NCBI GenBank assembly: GCA_005885555.1
Contig: VAWN01000088.1
Span: forward strand, 1-64,000
Source of the DNA: Actinomycetota bacterium
GTDB taxonomy: Bacteria; Actinomycetota; Actinomycetes; Mycobacteriales; Micromonosporaceae
Direction: 5' to 3'
Length of the DNA: 64,000 nucleotides
Both the position numbers and the translations under genes were made by a program. Of the stretch, positions 51,617-64,000 are shown piece by piece. The notes under the pieces were generated by a model that was not told the DNA's origin, did no database searches, and saw only the letters and a list, made by a program, of their open reading frames with translations. Position 1 is the stretch's first letter. Every line of letters begins with the position of its first letter.

Positions 51617-53325
51617 CTGAGCTGCGCAGCCAACGGTGGTACGGCGGGGAGGGCGTGCGTGGCTTCAGCCACCGCGCCCGTACCCGGCAGATGGGCATCG
51701 CTGCCGAGGAGCACCTCGGGAAGCCGGTCATCGGCGTGGTGAACACCTGGAGCGAGATCAACCCGTGCCATCTGCATCTGCGCGACCGCGCGGAGGCCGT
51801 CAAGCGGGGCGTCTGGCAGGCCGGTGGGTACCCGGTCGAACTGCCGGCCAGTGCCATCGCCGGCGAGACCTACACCAAGCCCACCGCCATGCTGTACCGC
51901 AACCTGCTGGCGATGGAGGTCGAGGAGCTCATCCGCTCGTACCCCGTCGACGGTGTGGTGCTGCTCGGCGGCTGTGACAAGACGACCCCCGCGCTGCTGA
52001 TGGGTGCGATCAGTGCGGGGCTGCCGGCCATCTTCGTACCCGCCGGCCCGATGCTGCGCGGCAACTGGCGCGGCGAGGTGCTCGGCAGCGGCAGCGACAT
52101 GTGGCGGTACTGGGACGACCGGCGGGCCGGGCTCGTCGACGACAAGCAGTGGGCCGAACTCGAAGAGGGCATCGCCCGCTCCTACGGCCATTGCATGACG
52201 ATGGGTACCGCGTCCACGATGACGGCCTGCGTCGAGGTGCTCGGCATGACGCTGCCGGGCGCGTCGTCGATACCGGCCGCCGATTCAGGGCACCCGCGGA
52301 TGGCGGCGCGTTCGGGAATCGCCGCGGTCGAGATGGTCCGCGCCGACCGGCGCCCGGCGCAGCTCCTCACCAGCGAGGCGTACGAGGACGCGGTCACCAC
52401 GGCGGTGGCGCTGTGCGGTTCCACCAACGCGGTCATCCATCTCATCGCGATGGCGCGCCGCAGCGGGGTACCGCTGAGTCTCGACGACTTCGACGAGGTG
52501 GCCCGCAACACTCCGGTACTGGCGAACGTCGCGCCGATGGGCGCCTACCTGATGGAGGACTTCTACTACGCGGGCGGGCTGCGCGCGCTGCTCGTCCAGC
52601 TCGCCGACCGGCTGCACCTGGACCGGCCGACGGTGGGCGGACAGACGTTGCGGCAGGCGATCGAGGGCGCGCAGACGTTCCACGACGACGTGATCCGGCC
52701 GCGGGACAAGCCGGTCGCCGCCGAGGGCGGGCTCGCGGTGCTGCGGGGCAACCTCGCGCCACGTGGTGCGGTCATCAAGCCGTTGGCCGCCGATCCCAAG
52801 CTGCTCAAGCATTCCGGGCCCGCGGTCGTCTTCGACGGGTACCCGGACCTGCTGGCCCGCATCGACGATCCGGCATTGGACGTCGACGCGAACAGCGTGC
52901 TGGTACTGCGCGGTGCCGGCCCGCTCGGCGGACCGGGCATGCCCGAGCACGGCATGCTGCCGATCCCGAAGAAGCTGCTGGAAACCGGAGTCCGCGACAT
53001 GGTGCGGATCTCGGATGCGCGGATGTCGGGTACCAGTTACGGCGCCTGCGTGCTGCACGTCGCGCCGGAGTCACATGCGGGTGGGCCGCTGGCGTTGGTC
53101 CGCGACGGAGACGTCATCTCGTTGGACGTCGGGGAGCGCCGGCTCGAAGTGCTGGTACCCCCGGCGGAGCTGGCCCGGCGGCGCGCGGCCTGGAGCCCGC
53201 CGCCCCAGCGCTACCCGCGCGGATACGGTGCGCTGCATGCCGCCCACATCACGCAGGCCGACGAGGGATGTGACTTCGACTTCCTCGCCGCACCGGGACA
53301 GACGCCGGAGCCGGACGCCCGCTAG
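51613..53325 (+). CDS. IlvD/Edd-family sugar-acid dehydratase
   Basis: A 570-residue iron-sulfur dehydratase. Cluster cysteines are visible in INPCHLHL, GGCDKTTPA and YGHCMTMGTAST, and the serine/metal region in SDARMSGTSYG. Length, Trp-Tyr-Gly start (RWYGGEGVRG) and the ADSGHPRMA segment match the pentonate/hexonate dehydratase branch rather than branched-chain amino acid biosynthesis. It would dehydrate an aldonate or aldarate derived from the imported sugar. It is the last gene of the LacI-linked operon, translated from GTG. Confidence 0.9.
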   Translation: MTELRSQRWYGGEGVRGFSHRARTRQMGIAAEEHLGKPVIGVVNTWSEINPCHLHLRDRAEAVKRGVWQAGGYPVELPASAIAGETYTKPTAMLYRNLLAMEVEELIRSYPVDGVVLLGGCDKTTPALLMGAISAGLPAIFVPAGPMLRGNWRGEVLGSGSDMWRYWDDRRAGLVDDKQWAELEEGIARSYGHCMTMGTASTMTACVEVLGMTLPGASSIPAADSGHPRMAARSGIAAVEMVRADRRPAQLLTSEAYEDAVTTAVALCGSTNAVIHLIAMARRSGVPLSLDDFDEVARNTPVLANVAPMGAYLMEDFYYAGGLRALLVQLADRLHLDRPTVGGQTLRQAIEGAQTFHDDVIRPRDKPVAAEGGLAVLRGNLAPRGAVIKPLAADPKLLKHSGPAVVFDGYPDLLARIDDPALDVDANSVLVLRGAGPLGGPGMPEHGMLPIPKKLLETGVRDMVRISDARMSGTSYGACVLHVAPESHAGGPLALVRDGDVISLDVGERRLEVLVPPAELARRRAAWSPPPQRYPRGYGALHAAHITQADEGCDFDFLAAPGQTPEPDAR

Positions 53326-53465
53326 TGCCGACTCAGCAGGCCGGTTCCAGCGTCCAGGAGTCACCACCGGAGGTCGGATGCCTTGCGGTGTCAGGGAAGC
53401 GCCGCCGGATCAGGACGGGCAGATTGACCGGATAGCTCGGATGTCTGCCGTGACCTGGGAGTGAT

Positions 53466-53477
53466 GAAAACGTTTCC
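53466..53477. promoter_or_regulatory. LacI-type operator upstream of the uronate dehydrogenase gene
   Basis: GAAAACGTTTCC has the symmetric core AAACGTTT (53468-53475) with central CG, as in the palindrome before the LacI gene at 46280. It lies 86 bp before the uronate dehydrogenase start and suggests common control. A small perfect hairpin CACGCT-GA-AGCGTG follows. Confidence 0.55.
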
Positions 53478-53562
53478 CTCCACGCTGAAGCGTGGGCTGT
53501 AGCACCACCGATAGACCGATACCATGGTCCGAACAGCGTATTTCCGCGGAGGGTGGCGACAG

Positions 53563-54408
53563 GTGGTCGGTAGTGCACACGGTGGAGAGTCCAACCGCCT
53601 ACTGATCACCGGCGCCGCCGGCAACATGGGAAGGTTGCTGCGGCCGCTGCTCCGCCACGACGACCGCATACTGCGGCTCGGCGACATCGTCGAGATCGAC
53701 GATGCGCAGCCCGGCGACGAGGTCGTCAACGTCGACGTGCGTGACCCCGAAGCGGTCGCGAAAGCTTGCCAGGACGTCGATGCGGTGCTGCATCTGGGCG
53801 GCCTCAGCACCGAGGCGTCCTTTGATGACGTCCTTCAAGTCAACGTTGTCGGCACCCACAACGTGCTGCGCGCGGTCGTCGACGCCGGGGTACCGAAGGT
53901 GATCCTGGCCTCCAGCAACCATGCGGCCGGGTTCTACCGCCGCGGCGACGTACCGGAAGGCTCCGACGGCCTTCCCGATGAGCTGCCCGCCCGCCCGGAC
54001 ACCTTCTACGGCTGGAGCAAGGCGTCGATCGAGGCGCTCGGCGCGCTGTACCACCACCGGTTCGGCGTCGACATCACCGTGCTGCGCATCGGCACCTGTT
54101 TCGCCGAGCCGGCCGACACCCGGGCGCTGGCGACCTGGCTCGCCCCGTCCGACGCGGCCCGGCTCGTCGAGGCCTGCCTCGCCTTTCCAGACAACGGTTT
54201 CCGCGTCGTCTGGGCGGTCTCCGACAACACCCGCCGCTGGTGGACGCTGGCCGGTGCGCGCGCGCTCGGCTACGAGTCGAGCGACGACGCGGAGCGGTTC
54301 GCGGCCGACCGCATCGCGCGCTTCGGCGAGCCGGAGCTCACCGATCCCGTGCACGACATGGTCGGCGGCGCGTTCGTCAGCACGCCGCTGGGCGAACTGA
54401 TGAGCTGA
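53563..54408 (+). CDS. udh: uronate dehydrogenase
   Basis: A 281-residue extended SDR. It has LLITGAAGNMGRLL, LHLGGLSTEASFDDVLQVN, SSNHAAGFYRRGD and the active-site YGWSKASIEAL, a set closely matching bacterial uronate dehydrogenases. These oxidise galacturonate or glucuronate with NAD to aldaro-lactones. GTG at 53563 is chosen because GGAGGG lies nine bases upstream; an ATG at 53524 has no ribosome site. It works with the IlvD/Edd dehydratase encoded 238 bp upstream. Confidence 0.88.
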   Translation: MVGSAHGGESNRLLITGAAGNMGRLLRPLLRHDDRILRLGDIVEIDDAQPGDEVVNVDVRDPEAVAKACQDVDAVLHLGGLSTEASFDDVLQVNVVGTHNVLRAVVDAGVPKVILASSNHAAGFYRRGDVPEGSDGLPDELPARPDTFYGWSKASIEALGALYHHRFGVDITVLRIGTCFAEPADTRALATWLAPSDAARLVEACLAFPDNGFRVVWAVSDNTRRWWTLAGARALGYESSDDAERFAADRIARFGEPELTDPVHDMVGGAFVSTPLGELMS

Positions 54409-54539
54409 GCGCCGCGGTCGTTGCGCAACCTGAGCGCTGTCAATATCCTGGCGCGTACACATTGATTGTTGCCGGTTCGCGCAGGTGCCTGGGAAGCACC
54501 CCGAGTTTCCGGGCCGGCACAACAGTTGGGGGGATTCAC

Positions 54540-54950
54540 ATGAAGAGGCGTGTCTGGCGTGTGCTCGTGCCGGCACTGGCCGTCCTGGGGCTCGCCGGCG
54601 CCGCTCTGCCCGCCGTCGCGGCGCAGACGGCCGCCGACTCGAACAACCGCCTGCAGGTGCGGATGAGCTTCCACTGCAACAGCAACGGCACGGTGCGGCT
54701 GAGCTGGCACTCGATCTGGCCGAAGCAGGCGACGCACATGACCGCGCAGTGGTACGACGCCACCACCGATCCGGACCTGCAGTCGCCCACGGCCGGCAAG
54801 GTGCACCGCAGCGGCAGCCGGGCCAGCGGTACGTTCACCATCCCGGCCGGTCACAACCGCCACCAGATCTGGCTGTTCGTCGATGCGTTGGACAACGCGG
54901 GGAACCAGGTCTTCGGCATCGGCCGCAAGGAGTCCGCCATCCGCTGCTGA
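54540..54950 (+). CDS. small secreted protein, not recognised
   Basis: A 136-residue protein with a clear signal peptide (VWRVLVPALAVLGLAGAALP, cleavage near VAA). The mature part is about 105 residues with two cysteines (SFHCNSN and the terminal AIRC) that could form one disulfide, and a beta-rich pattern. It has GGGGGGA upstream of ATG. No family is recognised. It stands alone between udh and a convergent secreted-enzyme gene. Confidence 0.7.
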   Translation: MKRRVWRVLVPALAVLGLAGAALPAVAAQTAADSNNRLQVRMSFHCNSNGTVRLSWHSIWPKQATHMTAQWYDATTDPDLQSPTAGKVHRSGSRASGTFTIPAGHNRHQIWLFVDALDNAGNQVFGIGRKESAIRC

Positions 54951-55003
54951 GCCGGTACCGGTCGCCGGTCCCGGCCAGCCCACCCGCCGGCCGGGACCGG
55001 CGG

Positions 55004-56017
55004 TCAGGACACCTTCTTGAACGCCTTCATGTTGCTCACCAACAGGTAGCACGGGTGCAGCGAGCCGGACGTGTCCTGCACGGAACGGTAGATGCCCCAC
55101 TTCGGGCGTACCCGGTCCTGTAGCCAGGTATCGACGCCCGTCTTTGTACTGTTCACCAGCGTGCGGCCGCCCGCGCTGAGCAGCCAGCTCACTGAACCGT
55201 TGGGCGCGTCGCCGATGGTGAACGTGACGCTGGTACACAGCCAGCTGTTCTGCAGTGGCGCCAGGTTGGTGGACCCGATGACGGTACCCCCGTCGAAGAT
55301 CTTCAATTGAATCTTCGGCACTCCGCCCTGCACGCTGAGATCCATGGTGAGGATCGGCGCGCTGCCATCGCCCGGCATCTTCAGCTGCATGATGTGCGTG
55401 AACCGGTTGGTCGCGTCCAGCGAGTCGGGGATGTACAGCGACCAGTCCAGCCGCCACGTCTCCCCCAGCCCGAGCGTCAGGTTCTGGCCACCGGCGTGCA
55501 TCCCCTTGACCTCGTTGCGCTGCCGGTCGGTCGAGGTGTCCCGCTCGTTCATCGGCATGTCGAAGCGGTAGTCGTTGCCCTGCACGTAGATGTGCTTGAC
55601 GCCGGGGTCGGACCCGGCACGGTCGTCCTCGACGCCCTCGAACGCGCCGAGGCCGTCGCGGCTCGCCTGCGGGTCCCACATCAGCGTCCAGCCGGCCGGG
55701 GCCGCGCTGTCGCCACACGAGGCCGGCGGCGGGGGCGCCGGGGCCGGGTGCGAGGCGCCGGCCGACGGAGACGGCGACGCGGTGGCCGACGGTGCCGCGG
55801 AACCCGGTACGGCCGAACCGGACCCGGCCGGGCCGGCGGCTGACGGTACCGCCCAGCTGCCGGCGGCCGGCGAACGGGCCGGGCCGCCGAACCCGCCGAG
55901 CAGCGCGACGATCGAGACGACCGCGCTGGCCGCGAGGCAGACCGCGAGTGCGGGTACGCCGACGCGGGCGAGCGCCGTGCGGGACAGCAGGGGCACGGTG
56001 CGATATCCGATCACCAT
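55004..56017 (-). CDS. secreted or anchored polysaccharide-lyase-like beta-sandwich protein
   Basis: A 337-residue protein. A hydrophobic anchor (ALAVCLAASAVVSIVALLGG) is followed by a long Ala/Pro/Ser linker, then a jelly-roll domain from about residue 100 with NEVKGMHAGGQNLTLGLGET, THIMQLKMPGDG and RVRPKWGIYRS. The order and the final RPKWGIYRS pattern are those of heparin-lyase-like or glucuronan-lyase-like families. Which polymer it cuts, and whether it is active, cannot be read here. Given the uronate genes nearby, a uronan is plausible. Confidence 0.65.
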   Translation of the reverse strand: MVIGYRTVPLLSRTALARVGVPALAVCLAASAVVSIVALLGGFGGPARSPAAGSWAVPSAAGPAGSGSAVPGSAAPSATASPSPSAGASHPAPAPPPPASCGDSAAPAGWTLMWDPQASRDGLGAFEGVEDDRAGSDPGVKHIYVQGNDYRFDMPMNERDTSTDRQRNEVKGMHAGGQNLTLGLGETWRLDWSLYIPDSLDATNRFTHIMQLKMPGDGSAPILTMDLSVQGGVPKIQLKIFDGGTVIGSTNLAPLQNSWLCTSVTFTIGDAPNGSVSWLLSAGGRTLVNSTKTGVDTWLQDRVRPKWGIYRSVQDTSGSLHPCYLLVSNMKAFKKVS

Positions 56018-56323
56018 CCGTGGCGTGCGTCAACCCGGACATCCGACGATCTCCGACCAGCCGGCCCGGCCCAGGAGCCGGCCCAGGAGCCGGCCCAGGA
56101 CCCGGCCCGCAGGGTACCCGGGTCTCCGCGCGGCCGTTTGTGCACCGTCACAAGGGATTGCTCGGATCACTAGCGATCTCGTGACCCCGGCGTTATGCTG
56201 AGCGCCGCTAGGCCGGCGTCTTCCCCCGTGGACGTCGGCCTAGTTGTTTACCGGCCACCGGGTTGTTTACGGGCGTTGTCTACGGGCCACCGCGCGGCCC
56301 GTCCGCCGCATAAGCTGGCGGGC
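56018..56323. other. 306-bp intergenic region with tandem repeats, hairpin and iterons
   Basis: Three tandem copies of CCGGCCCAGGAG occur at 56066-56101 (the last ends in C). A hairpin with arms CTAGGCCGGCGTC (56208-56220) and GACGTCGGCCTAG (56231-56243) has one mismatch. Three spaced copies of GTTGTTTAC follow (56243-56251, 56262-56270 and a GTTGTCTAC variant at 56275-56283). It sits between divergent genes, so promoters are expected here. The iterons could be regulator sites. Confidence 0.6.
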
Positions 56324-57502
56324 ATGCCCAGGCGGATCGACGCGCGGGAACGGCGCAACCGGCTGGCCCACCGGCACCGGCTGGCCCCGCAAGCCAAGGC
56401 CGGCACGGTCGAGGAGGTGGCCGCCGCCCTCGTCGCGCTGCACGCCACCGATCCCGCCACGGTGCACCTCGCGGCCGGCGCCCGGCTCACCGAACCGTCG
56501 GTGGCCGCCGTCGAACGCGCCCTCTACGACGACCGCACGCTGCTACGGATGCTGGGCATGCGGCGGACCATGTTCGTGGTACCCCGGGCGTCGGTACCGG
56601 TGATCCAGGCGGCCTGCACCGACGCAGTCGCGGCGCAGCAGCGGCGGCTGCTGGTCCAGCACCTCACCGAGGCCGGCGTCGCCGACGACCCCGCCGGGTG
56701 GCTCGTCGAGGTGGGCGACGCGACCGTCCGGGCGCTCGCCGCCCGCGGCGAGGCCACCGCGACCGAACTCGCGCAGGACGAGCCGCGGCTGCGCACCCAG
56801 CTGAAGATGGCCGACGGCAAGCCGTACGCCGCGGTGGTCAACATAACCACCCGGGTGCTGACCGTACTCGGCGCGGACGGCCGCATCGTCCGCGGCCGGC
56901 CGCGCGGCTCCTGGATCAGCAGCCAGTACCGCTGGTCGACGGTGGACAACTGGCTGCCCGGCGGCCCGGAACCGTGGTCGGCCGCCGCGGCGCGCACCGA
57001 GCTTGCGCGCCAATGGCTGCACGCCTTCGGCCCGGCGCCCGCGGCCGACCTGCGGTGGTGGGCCGGCTGGACCGCGGGAGACCTGAAGCGGGCACTGTCC
57101 GGGCTCGATGTGGTCGAGGTCGACCTCGACGGGGGTACCGGACTGCTGCTCGCCGAAGACGTCGAGCCGGTACCCCCGGCGGAGCCCTGGATCGCGCTGC
57201 TGCCCGCGCTCGACCCGACGGTGATGGGCTGGATCAACCGCGACTGGTTCCTCGGCCCGCACGCCGGCGCCCTGTTCGACCGCACCGGAAACGCCGGCCC
57301 GACGGTGTGGTCAGACGGTCGCGTCGTCGGCGGTTGGGCGCAGAGCGCCTCCGGCGAGGTGCGCTACCGGCTGCTGGAGGACGTCGGCCGCGACGTCGCC
57401 GGCCGGGTCGAGCGCGCGGCCGCGCAGCTGACCGGGTGGCTCGGCCCGGTCCGGGTCACCCCGCGGTTCCGCACGCCGCTGGAGCGCGACCTGGCCGGGT
57501 GA
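56324..57502 (+). CDS. winged-helix DNA-binding protein (HTH_42/AlkZ-like)
   Basis: A 392-residue protein of the HTH_42 family (DUF1006). Seen: RLAHRHRLAPQAKAGTVEEV, VALHATDPATVHLAAGARL, LRMLGMRRTMFVVPR, WISSQYRWSTVDNW, RWWAGWTAGDLKRAL and LLPALDPTVMGW. Some family members are DNA glycosylases acting on interstrand crosslinks (AlkZ/YcaQ). This one belongs to the broader actinobacterial group whose activity is unproven. ATG at 56324. Confidence 0.85.
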   Translation: MPRRIDARERRNRLAHRHRLAPQAKAGTVEEVAAALVALHATDPATVHLAAGARLTEPSVAAVERALYDDRTLLRMLGMRRTMFVVPRASVPVIQAACTDAVAAQQRRLLVQHLTEAGVADDPAGWLVEVGDATVRALAARGEATATELAQDEPRLRTQLKMADGKPYAAVVNITTRVLTVLGADGRIVRGRPRGSWISSQYRWSTVDNWLPGGPEPWSAAAARTELARQWLHAFGPAPAADLRWWAGWTAGDLKRALSGLDVVEVDLDGGTGLLLAEDVEPVPPAEPWIALLPALDPTVMGWINRDWFLGPHAGALFDRTGNAGPTVWSDGRVVGGWAQSASGEVRYRLLEDVGRDVAGRVERAAAQLTGWLGPVRVTPRFRTPLERDLAG

Positions 57503-57514
57503 CGCCCGGGCGCC

Positions 57515-59631
<2,117 letters not shown>

Positions 59632-59644
<13 letters not shown>

Positions 59645-60969
59645 GCCTCGTCCTCCAGCATGCGGGCGATGGATTGCACCGGGATCTTCAGCCAGGACGG
59701 CCGGAAGCGCGCCTCGTACGCCGCTTCGTACACGGCCTTGTCCAGCTCGTACGCGCGCAGCAGCGCAGCCTGTTCGCGGGGGTCGAGGCCGGCCGCCGCC
59801 GCGTACCCCGCGCAGAACGCCGAACGGTTGCGCGCGGTCCATTCCCTTGCCCGGTAAGCCATCTGTTCGACCTCGTCGTCGTCGCGGTCGACGAGAAGCT
59901 GGTTGGCCGCGTACTCGTAGGAACGCAGCATCCCGGCGACGTCGCGCAGTACCGAGTCGGGCCGGCGCCGCTCGGCCAGCGGATGCCCGGGTTCACCCTC
60001 GAAGTCGATGAGCAGCCACCGTTCCGGCGTGCGCAGCACCTGACCGAGATGCAGGTCGCCGTGGATGCGCTGGACCGGGATCGGCTGCCCGCCGGCCGCC
60101 TCGTAGGCGGCTGCGAGGGTCGATGCGTACTGGGCCAGCTGCGGTACCGCGACGGTCGCCCGGGCCAACCGCTCGGTCATCGCCTCGACCGGTGGCGCCG
60201 CCATCGACTTGCCCAGCTCGTCGGCCAGCGTGTGGTGCACGCTGGCGACCGCCTCGCCGAGCCGGTGCGACTCGCCGGCGAAGTCACCACCGACCTCGTC
60301 GGCGTGCAGGTCGGCCTCGGCGAACAGGTCGCGCACGCTGGCGGTGGCCATCCGCCAGCCCTCCGCGGAGTTCTGCGCGTACTCGGTCACCATGCCCAGC
60401 GCCACCGGCTCGCCCCCGTCGTCGGTCGTCTCGATGGCGCCGAGAAGCTTTGCGGCGTGGACGTTGCCGGCCCGGCCCAGTACCCGGCTGAGCTCCAGCT
60501 CCGGATTGATGCCGCTGACCACCCGCCGGTACACCTTGAGCAGTGCGGCGGTGTCGAAGACGACGCTGGTGTTGCTCTGTTCGGCATCGCCCACGACGGC
60601 CGGCGCGTGTACCGGCAGCCGCGCGCCGGGTTCCGGTACGAACCGCAGCTTGTCGACGGTCATTCCGGCCTGGATGAGCGCGAGCAGGTACTGCGCGTCG
60701 GCCTCGTGGTAGAGCGCGTCGTATCCGGTCCGGTCGCGGTCGACGCCGATCGTGGCCGCCACCGTGTACTCGTCGATCGGTCCCCGGTCCCAGCCCACGA
60801 ACACCTGGTACCGTTCGGTGCCGCCGTCGGTGTAATGCGCGTCGAGCAACGTGTGGTCGAGATTGTCGCGTAGCCGGGTGACCGTCGCCGGCACCACGGA
60901 TTCCAGCGTGCGCCTACGCCCGGCGTACCACCGCTGGTGCGGCAACCAGTCAACGAACGGCAACGTCAC
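59632..60969 (-). CDS. mak: maltokinase (Mak/Pep2)
   Basis: A 445-residue aminoglycoside-phosphotransferase-fold kinase. The N-terminal cap has [17 protein letters not shown], as in actinobacterial maltokinases. The catalytic loop is [11 protein letters not shown] and the magnesium site is LLIDFEGEP. It phosphorylates maltose from TreS to maltose 1-phosphate for GlgE. Start is GTG. It sits between treS and glgB in the classical order. Confidence 0.94.
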
Positions 60970-61045
60970 GCCGACCTCCTCGCGTTCCGCTCGGAGGTCG
61001 CATGCCGCTCACGCCTGAGTTCGTGGTTCACGCGCGCACGCTCGC

Positions 61046-62851
<1,806 letters not shown>

Positions 62852-62882
62852 AAAACCCCACCTACCCCGCCACTCATCGCCA

Positions 62883-64000
<1,118 letters not shown>

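Noticed and set aside
56061-56101. CRISPR-like array
   Set aside because: Units are 12 bp, directly adjacent and without spacers, so this is a short tandem repeat. No CRISPR array or cas gene was seen anywhere in the window.

Overview
The window is about 70% G+C, with strong G/C preference at third codon positions, frequent GTG starts and an SsgA-family sporulation/cell-division gene. This points to a filamentous actinomycete, and the SsgB-like protein and secreted enzymes suit a Micromonosporaceae-type soil saprophyte. The genus cannot be fixed from sequence alone. Most of the window is devoted to taking apart plant or microbial polysaccharides and catabolising the sugars released.

1-11.2 kb is the least core-like part. 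An IS66-type transposase tail opens the window. An aldo-keto reductase, an alpha/beta hydrolase and a divergent DeoR repressor follow. Then comes a compact plus-strand operon: solute-binding lipoprotein, two permeases, class II ketose-phosphate aldolase and an ADP-dependent sugar kinase (ADP-PFK/GK family). It is followed by a frameshifted IS5-type transposase, a decayed serine recombinase fused to an ArsR fragment and split by the 3' end of a group II intron in antisense, and tRNA-Val(CAC), the likely integration hotspot.

11.2-25.7 kb looks chromosomal: ssgB-like gene, pseudo-receiver LuxR regulator, secreted GH18 chitinase with a perfect 11-bp-arm palindrome at its start codon, GGDEF-EAL protein, methyltransferase, a three-gene membrane stress-type cluster (DUF4235, DUF3618, holin-superfamily), MarR, a secreted sialidase-like beta-propeller protein, a flavin disulfide reductase, a GT4 glycosyltransferase and an amylo-alpha-1,6-glucosidase-like enzyme.

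25.7-35.2 kb encodes a complete non-phosphorylating L-fucose route on the minus strand with start/stop overlaps: FAH-type hydrolase, fuconate dehydratase, SDR, RbsB/RbsA/RbsC-type transporter, mutarotase, aldo-keto reductase and fuconolactonase. A GntR/FCD regulator sits at the distal end. The expected products are pyruvate and L-lactate. Nearby are a CBM-bearing membrane-anchored protein, an epimerase-type dehydrogenase, a secreted GH29-like alpha-L-fucosidase (frameshifted) and a secreted GH105-like unsaturated uronyl hydrolase.

40.8-54.4 kb handles uronates. KduI, KduD, an IclR regulator and a DapA-family lyase form one operon next to a frameshifted LctP-family permease. A LacI-controlled ABC transporter, an IlvD/Edd dehydratase and a uronate dehydrogenase follow. 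The GH105 would release unsaturated uronates for KduI/KduD, while Udh and IlvD/Edd would oxidise and dehydrate saturated uronates.

54.5-64 kb holds a small secreted protein, a secreted lyase-like protein, a winged-helix DNA-repair-like protein and the alpha-glucan pathway genes glgE (cut by the window edge), treS, maltokinase and glgB. No CRISPR array, rRNA or secondary-metabolite cluster was seen. A striking window-wide feature is over-representation of GGTACC, created by codon choice.
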